The position numbers were made by a program, and so were the translations under genes. A DNA stretch of 64,000 nt. It comes from Halovulum sp039180525. Lineage in GTDB: Bacteria > Pseudomonadota > Alphaproteobacteria > Rhodobacterales > Rhodobacteraceae. The notes beneath the pieces were generated by a model, which worked only from the letters and a program-made list of their open reading frames with translations, had not been told where the DNA came from and ran no database searches. The stretch lies in NCBI GenBank assembly GCA_039180525.1, contig JBCDDF010000013.1:1-64000 (forward strand). The letters are read 5' to 3'. Shown one piece after another: positions 44,327 to 52,148 of this stretch (position 1 is the first letter of the stretch; every line of letters begins with the position of its first letter).

Positions 44327-45590
44327 GCACAAGCCTTTCTGCCTGTCGTTCGAAGTCTTCCAAAAGCGCCTGCAGCCGATGCGGCTGCGTGTCACGCCCC
44401 ACGGCCAGCGCCGCGGTTGCGGCGGCGGCGAAATCGGCCGCCTCCTGGCGCGCGCTGCGCCGCGTCAGATGTTCGATGCGCGCGATCGGGTCTTCGGCCC
44501 CGGCCCGGCCGGACAGCGACTCCTCAATCTGGCGCAGGCGGTTGCGGACATGGGTCGCGAACAGTTCGGGATCATTGCCGGCCAGCCGCAGCAGCCGCGC
44601 CTTGGCCGCGATCGACACAGCGCGCGAGGCGCTGGCGCGGTCGTCGAAAATGTCGCGCGGCGGGCCGAATCGACGCCCCGACCGCCACAGAAGTATCGCC
44701 AGCATCAGCGCCAGCCCCGCCCAGACGATGGAGAAGGGATAGGCGAAAAAGCGCAACAGATCCGACCATTTCCGCGCGGTTTCCCGCGCCGCCACGTCCG
44801 TAGAGAAGACATAGTCGTACGGGTCTATGACGATCGCGCCGGGCTGGGCGATCTGATCGAGAAAGGCGGTCGCCGCCGCGGCGGTCTGCGCCAGCGACAG
44901 CCCGTGATTGTTCAGAAGATCGGGGTCGGCGAGAAAGAAGACCGGCGTGTCCGACAAATCGGTGCAACTCAGCGCCAGGGGGCCGAAATCGGTGGGCAGC
45001 ATCGGCAGACAGCGCGGTTCGTCGAGGGGCGCGAAGACCTGGGGCGCATAGATCAGCGCCCGGTGGCCGGCGATATCGACCGTCAGCGTCTGGGCCCGTG
45101 GCCGCACGATTGCGGGCAGCTGGAATTGCGTCGCCCGGGCGCCGGTCTCTACCTCCGCCTCCGCCAGCAGCAGGCTGTCATGGGCATAGCCCGTGTAACG
45201 CAGTGCCCGGGTCCATTTCATCGCCACCAGCAGCGTCGGCTGCAGCGCGATCTTTTCGCGGATGGTGTCCAGGCGCTGATCGCGCTCGGTTCCGGTCTTC
45301 AAGTAGGCGGCGCGGTCCACCGGGCGCTCGAACGGGGTATCGAGGTCGGTGTCGAGGATCGGCAGGATGCGCAGCCCCAGGCTGTGCGCGGGAACCGGCG
45401 CGAAATTGGCATAGCGGGCATCCTTGCCGGCATCGCGCAAGACCGACACCAGCCCGCGATGCCCCATGGCCGACCTGTCGAGCGGCCTTTCGCCGCCCTG
45501 GGACATCAGCCAGATGACCACGCCCGCGACCGCCACCAGCGCCAGCGCACCGGCGAGATCGGCGCCGCGCAGTCCCAACCGACCGCTCAT
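44316..45590 (-). CDS. DUF4350-like membrane protein
   Basis: 424 residues. One N-terminal transmembrane helix (about 11-29), a large extracytoplasmic domain (about 30-280; HRGLVSVLRDAGKDARYAN, GALIYAPQVF-like strands), a second helix (about 288-308, FSIVWAGLALMLAILLW) and a cytoplasmic helical tail. The layout and opening match DUF4350 proteins found beside MoxR genes. Function unknown. Overlaps the first gene by 4 bp and moxR by 11 bp. Confidence 0.78.
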   Translation of the reverse strand: MSGRLGLRGADLAGALALVAVAGVVIWLMSQGGERPLDRSAMGHRGLVSVLRDAGKDARYANFAPVPAHSLGLRILPILDTDLDTPFERPVDRAAYLKTGTERDQRLDTIREKIALQPTLLVAMKWTRALRYTGYAHDSLLLAEAEVETGARATQFQLPAIVRPRAQTLTVDIAGHRALIYAPQVFAPLDEPRCLPMLPTDFGPLALSCTDLSDTPVFFLADPDLLNNHGLSLAQTAAAATAFLDQIAQPGAIVIDPYDYVFSTDVAARETARKWSDLLRFFAYPFSIVWAGLALMLAILLWRSGRRFGPPRDIFDDRASASRAVSIAAKARLLRLAGNDPELFATHVRNRLRQIEESLSGRAGAEDPIARIEHLTRRSARQEAADFAAAATAALAVGRDTQPHRLQALLEDFERQAERLVHGT

Positions 45591-46345
45591 TCGACCGGTG
45601 CCTCAAGGATCGGGCGGGCGCGGTTTAGGCAATCCTCCAGCACCTGGCGCGATAGCGGCCGGCCGCCGAATTGCACCAGCTCCCCGACCTTCACCAGCGC
45701 CTGCGCATCCCCGGTATGCGGCCAGCTGCGCGGCAGGCGGCGGGTGAAGCCGCGCGCGGTCTCGGCCCGGCCCAGCCGCAGGCCGTTTTGCAGCGCTGCG
45801 GCACCAAGCACCGCCTTGACCAACTCGATCAGCGCCGCTTTGCGGTCGGGCATCGCGCGCAGCCGATCGATCAGCCCGGCGTCGATCTGCGGCCCCGGCG
45901 CGGCGACCGGTTCGGCCGTCTCCGCGCGGGTCCGCGGCCGCGTGCCGCCGCGCAGGTGATCGGTCAGCAGATGACGGTGGCGAATGGCCAGAACAAGCAG
46001 CGCCGTTGCCGTTATCGCAAGCAGGATCCGCGTGAACAGCGTCGCGCCGCTGCCATCCCCCTCGGGTTCCGCGCGCGGCTCCGGCGGCGGTGGCAGGCGA
46101 ACGCCGTCGATGGGGATCTCGCCGACCAGCGTATCGACATACACCACATCCGTCTGCAGCCGCTCGAACAGTACGGTACGGCTATATGCGCCGTTGCGTT
46201 CCAGGGTGAGCGGCGTGATCTGCGACTCCGCCGCGTCCTGCGCCATCACCGCAGGCACGCCAAGCCCCGCGCCGAAGACAAGCGCGAGCGGCCAGAAGGC
46301 CCTGGTCAATTTTCGAAAAGGCACCGGCGCCTGCCCGTTTCTCAT
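45587..46345 (-). CDS. DUF4129-like exported/membrane protein, first gene of the MoxR operon
   Basis: 252 residues. A signal peptide or anchor (about 12-34, ending VMAQD), a short periplasmic region with proline-rich PPPPEPRAEPEG, one transmembrane helix (about 105-122, ILLAITATALLVLAI), and a C-terminal cytoplasmic helical domain of DUF4129 type (RLGRAETARGFTRRLPRSW...LVKVGELVQFGGRPLSR). Overlaps the next gene by 4 bp. nusB lies 78 bp upstream on the same strand. Confidence 0.72.
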   Translation of the reverse strand: MRNGQAPVPFRKLTRAFWPLALVFGAGLGVPAVMAQDAAESQITPLTLERNGAYSRTVLFERLQTDVVYVDTLVGEIPIDGVRLPPPPEPRAEPEGDGSGATLFTRILLAITATALLVLAIRHRHLLTDHLRGGTRPRTRAETAEPVAAPGPQIDAGLIDRLRAMPDRKAALIELVKAVLGAAALQNGLRLGRAETARGFTRRLPRSWPHTGDAQALVKVGELVQFGGRPLSRQVLEDCLNRARPILEAPVE

Positions 46346-46423
46346 TGCTCGGACCGCAGCCTAGGCGCGGGATTGAGGCGTTTTCAAGACAACCCGCAGT
46401 CGTTCTGCCCGCCGGCGTGGCAT

Positions 46424-46891
46424 TCAGGCAAAGGCCTCGGGCCGCAGATCCCTGGCCATGTGGTCGAGCACGGCGTTGACCAGCTTCGGCTCCTTGCCAT
46501 CGGGAAAGAACGCCTTGGCGACATCGACGAATTCGGAAATCGCCACTTTCGGCGGGGTCGTCTGCGTCAAAAGCTCTGCACCCGCGGCACGAAACAGCGC
46601 GCGCAGGGTCGGGTCGATCCGCGCGATGGGCCATTTCGCCACCAGCGCCTTGTCGGTGAGTTGGTCGATCCGCGCTTGCCGGTCGACCGCGCCGGTCAAA
46701 AGCGCGCGGAACAGGTCCAGATCCGCCTCGGCATAGGCGGCGCCGTCGATTTCCGCGCCCAGGCGGTGGGTTTCGAATTCCCGCTGCACCTCGCCCAGAT
46801 CGCCATCGGCGGCTTCCATCTGAAACAACGCCTGGGTTGCGAACAGCCGCGCGGCGGACCGCATCTGTTTGGCGCCGGGGCCGCGGGCCAT
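46424..46891 (-). CDS. nusB: Transcription antitermination protein NusB
   Basis: 155 residues from ATG 46891. All-helical RNA-binding protein that, with NusE, binds boxA in rRNA leaders. Motifs include RSAARLFATQALFQME at the N-terminus, WPIARIDPTLRALFRAAGAELL in the middle and KVAISEFVDVAKAFFPDGKEPKLVNAVLDHMAR at the C-terminus. It starts 2 bp after the ribH stop, the normal ribH-nusB pairing. Confidence 0.95.
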   Translation of the reverse strand: MARGPGAKQMRSAARLFATQALFQMEAADGDLGEVQREFETHRLGAEIDGAAYAEADLDLFRALLTGAVDRQARIDQLTDKALVAKWPIARIDPTLRALFRAAGAELLTQTTPPKVAISEFVDVAKAFFPDGKEPKLVNAVLDHMARDLRPEAFA

Positions 46892-46893
46892 GC

Positions 46894-47439
46894 TCAGGCC
46901 GACCCGGTCGCGGGCGGGGTGCCGGCGACCCGGAAACTGCCCTGCGGCAGCGGCGGCGTGGCGGTGGCGGTGGCAAAGCGGCGGCGCAGGGCGATCAGGT
47001 GCAGCGCCGCGTTGGCCGCGCCGCCGCCCTTGTTCTGGCCTGCGGCTTCGGCGCGCACGCGGGCCTGATCCAGCGTTTCCACGGTCAGAATACCGTTGCC
47101 GATGCACAGGCCGCGCAGGCCCAGATGCATCAGCCCGGACGAACTGTCGTTGCAGACCGTTTCGTAATGCGTGGTCTCTCCGCGCACCACGCAGCCCAGC
47201 GCGACAAAGCCGTCATAGGCGCCCGAGGGTGCGGCAAGGGCGATGGCCTGCGGCACTTCCAGCGCGCCGGGCACGGGGGCCAGGTCGTACATCGCGCGGG
47301 CCGTTTCGCAGGCCGCTTTCGCGCCGGCCAAAAGCTGTTCGGCAATGTCGGCGTAATAGGGCGAGTGGACGATCAGCACCCGCGTCGGCACCTCAAAGAC
47401 CGGCGGGTCGAGCGTATCGGGCGCGGGGCCGGTGGCCAT
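46894..47439 (-). CDS. ribH: 6,7-dimethyl-8-ribityllumazine synthase
   Basis: Condenses the pyrimidine intermediate with dihydroxybutanone phosphate, the penultimate riboflavin step; forms pentamers or capsids. 181 residues with PVPGALEVPQAIALA, VALGCVVRGETTHYETVCNDSSSGLM and NGILTVETLDQARVRA. The catalytic His lies in RGETTHYE. The C-terminus is about 20 residues longer than usual and rich in Ala, Thr and Pro. Confidence 0.96.
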   Translation of the reverse strand: MATGPAPDTLDPPVFEVPTRVLIVHSPYYADIAEQLLAGAKAACETARAMYDLAPVPGALEVPQAIALAAPSGAYDGFVALGCVVRGETTHYETVCNDSSSGLMHLGLRGLCIGNGILTVETLDQARVRAEAAGQNKGGGAANAALHLIALRRRFATATATPPLPQGSFRVAGTPPATGSA

Positions 47440-47517
47440 GGTCCATCCTTTCGCGGCAAGCGTCGGCGGCGTGCTTAGACTGCTTGACCGGCAGAGGAAA
47501 GGCCCGGTCGCGGTGCT

Positions 47518-48621
47518 TCAGCCGTCATCCAGACGGCGGGTGCCGACGATGGACAGGCCATAGCCGTCCAACCCTACCACCTTGGGCGAGGGCGAGTTGG
47601 TCAGCAGGATCATGTCGTGTATGCCCAGTGCCCCCAGGATCTGCGCGCCCAGCCCGTATTGGCGCAGCGTCTGGGGCGACGCCTCTCCGCCCAGCGCCAG
47701 TTTGGACGACATGTCGCGCAACAGCACCACGACACCGCGGCCTTCCTCGGCGATGGCGTTCATGGCCTGCGGCAACTGGTCGTGCCGGCCCGGCCGCAGC
47801 GCCAGCAGATCGTCCAGCGGATTGACCGCATGCATACGCACCAGCACCGGTTCGGGTGCGCTTAGGTCGCCCTTGGTCAGCACGATATGTTCCGCGCCGC
47901 CGGTCTCGTCGGTAAAGATCCGCAGCATCCATTCGCCGCCGAAATCGGAATGGACGGATTTCTGCGCGCTTTCGCGCACAAGATTGTCGTGCCGCCGGCG
48001 ATAGGCGATCAGATCGGAAATCGTGCCGATCTTGATATTGTGAAGCTGCGCGAATGCGATTAGATCTGGCAGCCGCGCCATGGAGCCGTCGTCACGCATG
48101 ATCTCACAGATCACGCCCGACGGGTTGAGCCCGGCCAGGCGCGAAATATCCACCGCCGCCTCCGTATGGCCCGCCCGCACCAGCACCCCGCCTTCGCGTG
48201 CGCGCAGGGGGAACACATGCCCCGGCGTCGCGATGTCCGCATGCGTGCTGGTCGGGTCGATGGCGACGGAGACGGTGCGGGCGCGGTCATGGGCCGAGAT
48301 GCCGGTGGTCACGCCCTCGCGCGCCTCGATGGAGACGGTGAACGCGGTCTCGTGCCGCGAGGAGTTCGAGGCCGCCATCAGGGGCAGGCCCAGCTTGTCC
48401 AGCCGCTCTCCGGTCAGGGCCAGGCAGATCAACCCGCGGCCATGGGTGGCCATGAAGTTGATCGCATCGGGCGTGGCCATCTGCGCAGGGATGATCAGAT
48501 CGCCCTCGTTTTCGCGATCCTCGTGATCGACCAGGATATACATGCGCCCGTTGCGGGCGTCCTCGATGATCTCGTCAATGGTGGAGATCGCGTCGAGATC
48601 GGGATTGTAATCATCGGCCAT
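47518..48621 (-). CDS. ribB: DHBP synthase RibB with degenerate GTP-cyclohydrolase II domain
   Basis: 367 residues. The N-terminal half (about 1-210) makes dihydroxybutanone phosphate: LVDHEDRENEGDLI, MATHGRGLICLAL, EAREGVTTGISAHDRARTV and RAGHTEAAVDISRLAG are intact. The C-terminal half aligns with RibA but lost the three zinc cysteines: the usual CDCG segment reads VRMHAVNPLDDLLALRPGRH, with no Cys. It probably lacks GTP cyclohydrolase activity, as in the RibBX variants of Proteobacteria. A separate ribA must exist elsewhere. Confidence 0.92.
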   Translation of the reverse strand: MADDYNPDLDAISTIDEIIEDARNGRMYILVDHEDRENEGDLIIPAQMATPDAINFMATHGRGLICLALTGERLDKLGLPLMAASNSSRHETAFTVSIEAREGVTTGISAHDRARTVSVAIDPTSTHADIATPGHVFPLRAREGGVLVRAGHTEAAVDISRLAGLNPSGVICEIMRDDGSMARLPDLIAFAQLHNIKIGTISDLIAYRRRHDNLVRESAQKSVHSDFGGEWMLRIFTDETGGAEHIVLTKGDLSAPEPVLVRMHAVNPLDDLLALRPGRHDQLPQAMNAIAEEGRGVVVLLRDMSSKLALGGEASPQTLRQYGLGAQILGALGIHDMILLTNSPSPKVVGLDGYGLSIVGTRRLDDG

Positions 48622-48972
48622 GGTCGCGCCCGGTGCGGTTTCTGTATCTACGATCTGGGCGCCCGCGCGGCTGCGGTCAACGGTGTTTTCAGGTGCATTG
48701 AAAGATCGTCCAGGTGCCGCGCGCGGGTCAGCGGCTTGCGTTGGGTGGGAGAAGGGCTGTGAGGTCGGGCTCCGAAACGGATTGGAACGGCACCCCGGCC
48801 GACTGCGTCAACACGGCCAAACTCCGGCCCGGGCGCCGTGTGGAGGTCCCGGGTCGAGCCCGGGTCGCGTAAGTTTCTGTGTCGGAGGCCGCGCTGCGCC
48901 AGGAGGGTGTTCTGCGCGACGGGTTCCGACACAACGCGCCCCGGCCTTGCGCCGGGCGTGGCCGACGCGAAT
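48622..48972. other. ribE-ribB intergenic region without a gene
   Basis: These 351 bp separate ribE from ribB on the minus strand, long for neighbouring biosynthetic genes. I see no supportable ORF. It contains one CCCGGG-TCGA-CCCGGG palindrome (48844-48865) and otherwise GC-rich low-information sequence. No recognisable FMN riboswitch is present. Confidence 0.5.
48844..48865. repeat. CCCGGG-TTGA-CCCGGG palindromic repeat, copy 2
   Basis: AGGTCCCGGGTCGAGCCCGGGT, a near-palindrome related to copies at 22321 and 49697. It lies in the ribE-ribB gap. Confidence 0.6.
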
Positions 48973-49563
48973 TCAGCCCGTCTCTGCCAGCCGCGCGACA
49001 TACCGGGCGAGTGTGTCGATTTCCAGATTGACGCGGGCGCCAGGGGCGATGGTGTCCCAGGTGGTTTGGGCCTTGGTATGCGGGATCAGGTTGACGGTAA
49101 AGCTGGGGCCGTCGACATCGTTGACCGTCAGTGAGGTACCGTTGAGCGCGACCGAGCCCTTGGGCGCGATGAACCGCGCCAGCGCGTCGGGCGCGCGGAA
49201 GGTCAGGCGGGTGCTGTCGCCATCGGGCGCCGCATGCGTGACCGCAGCGGTGCCGTCGACATGGCCCGAGACGATATGCCCGCCCAATTCGTCGCCCACG
49301 CGCAGCGCGCGTTCCAGGTTGACGCGCGCGCCCTCCTTCCAGCCGCCGAGCGTGGTCTTGGACAGGGTCTCGGCCGAGATATCGACCTCGAACCAGCCTG
49401 GCGCGCCGCGGTCGACAACGGTCAGGCAGACGCCGTCGCAGGCGATGGATGCACCCAGATCGATGCTGTCGGGCGCATAGGCGGTGTCGATCCTGGCGCG
49501 CAGATCGCCGTTATGGTCCAGCCGGGCGATGCGGCCGATATCGGTGATGATGCCGGTGAACAT
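48973..49563 (-). CDS. ribE: Riboflavin synthase alpha subunit
   Basis: 196 residues from ATG 49563, starting with the hallmark MFTGIITDIG. Two tandem lumazine-binding barrels: DLGASIACDGVCLTVV with LGGHIVSGHVDGTA in the first, GSVALNGTSLTVNDVDGPSFTVNLIPHT in the second. It dismutates two lumazines into riboflavin. Begins the ribE-ribB-ribH-nusB block; ribD and nrdR lie about 48 kb away on the same strand. Confidence 0.96.
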   Translation of the reverse strand: MFTGIITDIGRIARLDHNGDLRARIDTAYAPDSIDLGASIACDGVCLTVVDRGAPGWFEVDISAETLSKTTLGGWKEGARVNLERALRVGDELGGHIVSGHVDGTAAVTHAAPDGDSTRLTFRAPDALARFIAPKGSVALNGTSLTVNDVDGPSFTVNLIPHTKAQTTWDTIAPGARVNLEIDTLARYVARLAETG

Positions 49564-49696
49564 GGCCGCCTTCCCGGATGCTGCGGGGCGGAGCGCCCCG
49601 AGGGGCGAGGCCCCGAGGCAAGCCCGGGGCGTGTTTTGCCCAGATGCAGCGGCTCTAGCAAAGCGGTCCAAGCCGGGCAAGGGACCGGGTGCGACG

Positions 49697-49720
49697 CGTC
49701 CCGGGCTTGACCCGGGACCT
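49697..49720. repeat. CCCGGG-TTGA-CCCGGG palindromic repeat, copy 3
   Basis: GTCCCGGGC, TTGA, then CCCGGGACC, the best copy of the family. It lies in the gap between ribE and the AHSA1 gene, at the place where nrdR-ribD would be expected in the usual operon order. Confidence 0.65.
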
Positions 49721-49731
49721 CTCGGTCGCGC

Positions 49732-50226
49732 TCAGGCCTGAAGCTCGGTCAGCAACGCCTCCAACAGCACCATGCCCGCACCCCAGCCGCGGTGGAGCCC
49801 GGCCATCGCGTCGCGGAAACAAGCGATCTCGGCATCGCTGGCGTCGTGTGGCACCCAAGTCAGGCGCAAATCGGTACCGCCGGAGCTTTCGGTGAACGTC
49901 ACCGTGGTCAGCAGCACCCGGGGCCAATCGGGCATCATCGGGTTGGCGGCGACATTCCAATCGGCGTCGGCGTTGGCGTGCAGCCAGACCAGCCGCTCCG
50001 GCGCCGCGACTTCGGTGTACTCGACCCGCTGATAGCCCGAACCCTGGCCCATTTTCATTTCGACCAGCCACAGGCCGCCCGGGGTCACGTCCATCTTGTG
50101 CACGACCGTCTCGATATTGGGCCCGTACCAGCGCGCGACGAGGTCCGGCTCGGTCCAGGCTTTCCAAACCATCTCCCGCGGTGCCGCAAATCGGCGCTCC
50201 AGCACATAAGTCGGCAGGTCGGTCAT
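49732..50226 (-). CDS. SRPBCC (AHSA1-type) domain protein
   Basis: 164-residue START-like fold protein: YVLERRFAAPREMVWKAWTEPDLVARWYGP at the N-terminus, YTEVAAPERLVW in the middle, and the C-terminal helix GLHRGWGAGMVLLEALLTELQA. Likely binds a hydrophobic ligand. Paired by a 4-bp overlap with an ArsR-type regulator, a very common bacterial combination in which the regulator controls both genes. Confidence 0.9.
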   Translation of the reverse strand: MTDLPTYVLERRFAAPREMVWKAWTEPDLVARWYGPNIETVVHKMDVTPGGLWLVEMKMGQGSGYQRVEYTEVAAPERLVWLHANADADWNVAANPMMPDWPRVLLTTVTFTESSGGTDLRLTWVPHDASDAEIACFRDAMAGLHRGWGAGMVLLEALLTELQA

Positions 50227-50591
50227 TCGGTGTCCCCCTTCTTGTCGGACGGTGTGAGGTCGGCCAGCATCGCGTCGAGTTGATCGAGGCTGCCGGACCA
50301 GAAGTCGCGAAACGCTTCCAACCAGGCGACGGCCGCTTGCAGCGGCGCGGCATTGAGCGTCGCCGGCCGGCGCTGCTGGTCTATCGTGCGGTCGATCAGC
50401 CCGGCGCGTTCCAGAACCTTGAGGTGCTTGGAAACGGCGGGCTGTGTCATCGCAAACGGCTCGGCCAACTCACCCACCGTGGCGGGCCCCTCGGTCAGCC
50501 GGTGCAGGATCGCGCGGCGGGTGGGATCGGCCAGTGCGGCAAAGATGCCATCCAGGTTCGGCGGCGCGTTTATATTACCCAATACGACCAT
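50223..50591 (-). CDS. ArsR-family transcriptional regulator
   Basis: 122 residues from ATG 50591 (a TTG two codons upstream is possible). Winged helix-turn-helix: GIFAALADPTRRAILHRLTEGPATVGELAEPFAMTQPAVSKHLKVLERAGLI. The metal-binding cysteines of classical ArsR/SmtB are absent, as usual in members paired with AHSA1 proteins. The upstream sequence is AT-rich with TATAAT only about 15 nt before the ATG, so its mRNA may be nearly leaderless. Confidence 0.9.
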   Translation of the reverse strand: MVVLGNINAPPNLDGIFAALADPTRRAILHRLTEGPATVGELAEPFAMTQPAVSKHLKVLERAGLIDRTIDQQRRPATLNAAPLQAAVAWLEAFRDFWSGSLDQLDAMLADLTPSDKKGDTE

Positions 50592-50598
50592 AACCAAA

Positions 50599-50627
50599 TA
50601 GTTATATTATAGTTTTGCAGACGTCAA
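50599..50627 (-). promoter_or_regulatory. AT-rich promoter region of the arsR-type gene
   Basis: Minus strand: TTGACG at 50627-50622; 17 bp later TAACTA (50604-50599), and a perfect TATAAT at 50611-50606 with shorter spacing. Either -10 gives a transcript starting within about 10 nt of the ATG. The AT-rich TATAATATAACTA stretch may also be the autoregulatory operator. It is back-to-back with the secE promoter. Confidence 0.45.
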
Positions 50628-50633
50628 CGGTGC

Positions 50634-50661
50634 TTGAACTCGCCGGCGCCACGCTTTATCT
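50634..50661 (+). promoter_or_regulatory. Predicted secE promoter
   Basis: TTGAAC at 50634-50639, 16-bp spacer, TTATCT at 50656-50661, giving a leader of about 20 nt to the secE ATG at 50687. It lies 7 bp from the divergent -35 of the arsR-type gene. Confidence 0.45.
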
Positions 50662-50686
50662 GCCGATCGTCCAGCGGGAGGCGGCA

Positions 50687-50884
50687 ATGGCGCGGGTCAA
50701 TCCGTTTAAGTTCATCCAGGAAGTCCGGGCGGAGACGTCGAAGGTCGTCTGGCCGACGCGGCGCGAGACGCTGTTGACCACGGCCATGGTGTTCGTGCTG
50801 TCAGCCCTGGCGGCGACCTTTTTCTTTCTGATCGATCTGGTGATCCGATCCGGCATTCAGTTCTACATCGATTTGGCCTCCTGA
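50687..50884 (+). CDS. secE: Preprotein translocase subunit SecE
   Basis: 65 residues, the short single-helix form found in most bacteria. Cytoplasmic amphipathic region NPFKFIQEVRAETSKVVWPTRRETL, then one transmembrane helix (TAMVFVLSALAATFFFLIDLVI). It clamps the SecY channel. Start ATG 50687 follows GGGAGG. First gene of the secE-nusG-rpl-rpo cluster. Confidence 0.95.
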   Translation: MARVNPFKFIQEVRAETSKVVWPTRRETLLTTAMVFVLSALAATFFFLIDLVIRSGIQFYIDLAS

Positions 50885-51079
50885 GCGCCAAAACGGTCTT
50901 GATCCCCGGCGCGACTGGCGGTAGGTGCACAAATCCTTGACAAGCGGGGTGGGCGTGCAGCGCTTCGGTTGCGCGCCTGTCTGTTTTGAGGCCAGCGAAC
51001 GGGCGTGAGAGCGCCGCGAAGTGGAGAGCAGCGCCGGGCCGCCGAGCCCAGGGGCAAACCGACCGAAGGTAAGACAGGC

Positions 51080-51613
51080 ATGACGGCACGGTGGTACGCG
51101 GTCAGCGTTCTTTCGAATTTCGAAAAGAAGGTGGCCGAAAGCATCCGCGAGCAGGTGAGCCAGCACGGGCTGGATGAAGAGATCCTGCAGGTACTGGTGC
51201 CGACCGAGGACGTCATCGAAGTGCGCCGCGGCAAGAAGGTGCAGACCGAACGCCGCTTTATGCCGGGTTACGTGCTGGTGCAGATGGAGATGAGCGACAA
51301 GGCCTATCACCTGATCAACGGGACCAACCGAGTGACCGGCTTTCTGGGCCCGCAGGGCAAGCCGGTGCCGATGCGCGATGCCGAGGTCAACGCGATCCTC
51401 AACCAGGTCGAAGAGGGGGCGGAGCGTCCGCGGTCGCTGATTTCCTTCGATGTGGGCGAGCAGGTGAACGTGACCGACGGCCCGTTCGAGGGGTTCGCCG
51501 GCATGGTCGAGGATGTGGACGAGGCGAACGCGCGGTTGAAGGTCACCGTGTCGATCTTTGGCCGGGCCACGCCGGTCGAGTTGGAATTCACCCAGGTCGC
51601 CAAGCAGACCTGA
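51080..51613 (+). CDS. nusG: Transcription termination/antitermination factor NusG
   Basis: 177 residues from ATG 51080. NGN domain: RWYAVSVLSNFEKKVAESI, RRGKKVQTERRFMPGYVLVQMEM. KOW domain near the C-terminus: DVGEQVNVTDGPFEGFAGMVEDVDEANARLKVTVSIFGRATPVELEF. Binds polymerase and links it to Rho or ribosomal S10. The 195-bp gap after secE holds a perfect TTGACA (50937-50942) without a good -10 at 16-18 bp. Confidence 0.96.
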   Translation: MTARWYAVSVLSNFEKKVAESIREQVSQHGLDEEILQVLVPTEDVIEVRRGKKVQTERRFMPGYVLVQMEMSDKAYHLINGTNRVTGFLGPQGKPVPMRDAEVNAILNQVEEGAERPRSLISFDVGEQVNVTDGPFEGFAGMVEDVDEANARLKVTVSIFGRATPVELEFTQVAKQT

Positions 51614-51715
51614 GCGAGCATGTGGGAGGCGAGGGTCGCGCGCGACCCGGACCGGACCACACCATGACAAAGGCGGACGGGCGCGCCCGGAGGCCATGGA
51701 GCAAAGGAGGCCGCG

Positions 51716-52144
51716 ATGGCCAAGAAAGTCGCCGGCAGCATGAAGCTGCAGGTGCCCGCAGGTAAAGCGAACCCGAGCCCCCCGGTGGGTCCGGCGCTGG
51801 GTCAGCGCGGCATCAACATCATGGAGTTCTGCAAGGCGTTCAACGCCAAGACACAGGATATGGAGCCGGGCGCGCCGTGCCCGACCGTAATCACATACTA
51901 TGTCGACAAGTCCTTCACGATGGATATCAAGACGCCGCCGGCGTCGTACTTCCTGAAGAAGGCGGCCAAGCTACCCAAGGGCGCGAACAATCCCAGCCGG
52001 GAAGTCGTCGGCTCGGTCACCGTCAAACAGGTGCGCGAGATCGCCGAAGCCAAGATGAAGGATCTGAACGCCAACGACGTGGAAGGGGCGATGCAGATCA
52101 TTCTAGGCTCCGCCCGGTCGATGGGCATCGAGGTCAATGGGTGA
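51716..52144 (+). CDS. rplK: 50S ribosomal protein L11
   Basis: 142 residues: MKLQVPAGKANPSPPVGPALGQRGINIMEFCKAFNAKTQ at the N-terminus and the RNA-binding C-terminal domain REVVGSVTVKQVREIAEAKMKDLNANDVEGAMQIILGSARSMGI. Part of the GTPase-associated centre. Strong AAAGGAGG upstream. The 102-bp leader contains a perfect GC hairpin (GGGTCGC-GC-GCGACCC, 51633-51648) that might take part in L1 autoregulation. Confidence 0.97.
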   Translation: MAKKVAGSMKLQVPAGKANPSPPVGPALGQRGINIMEFCKAFNAKTQDMEPGAPCPTVITYYVDKSFTMDIKTPPASYFLKKAAKLPKGANNPSREVVGSVTVKQVREIAEAKMKDLNANDVEGAMQIILGSARSMGIEVNG

Positions 52145-52148
52145 CGCG

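Noticed and set aside
48622..48972. FMN riboswitch in front of ribB or ribE.
   Set aside because: I looked for the conserved FMN-aptamer segments (such as AGGGTTCGC-like boxes and matching helices) in the rib gaps and found none.
50937..50965. Perfect TTGACA upstream of nusG as a promoter.
   Set aside because: At 16-18 bp downstream the sequence is AGCGCTT or GCGCTTC, nothing like a -10. Rhodobacteraceae tolerate weak -10 boxes, so it is noted under nusG but not called.
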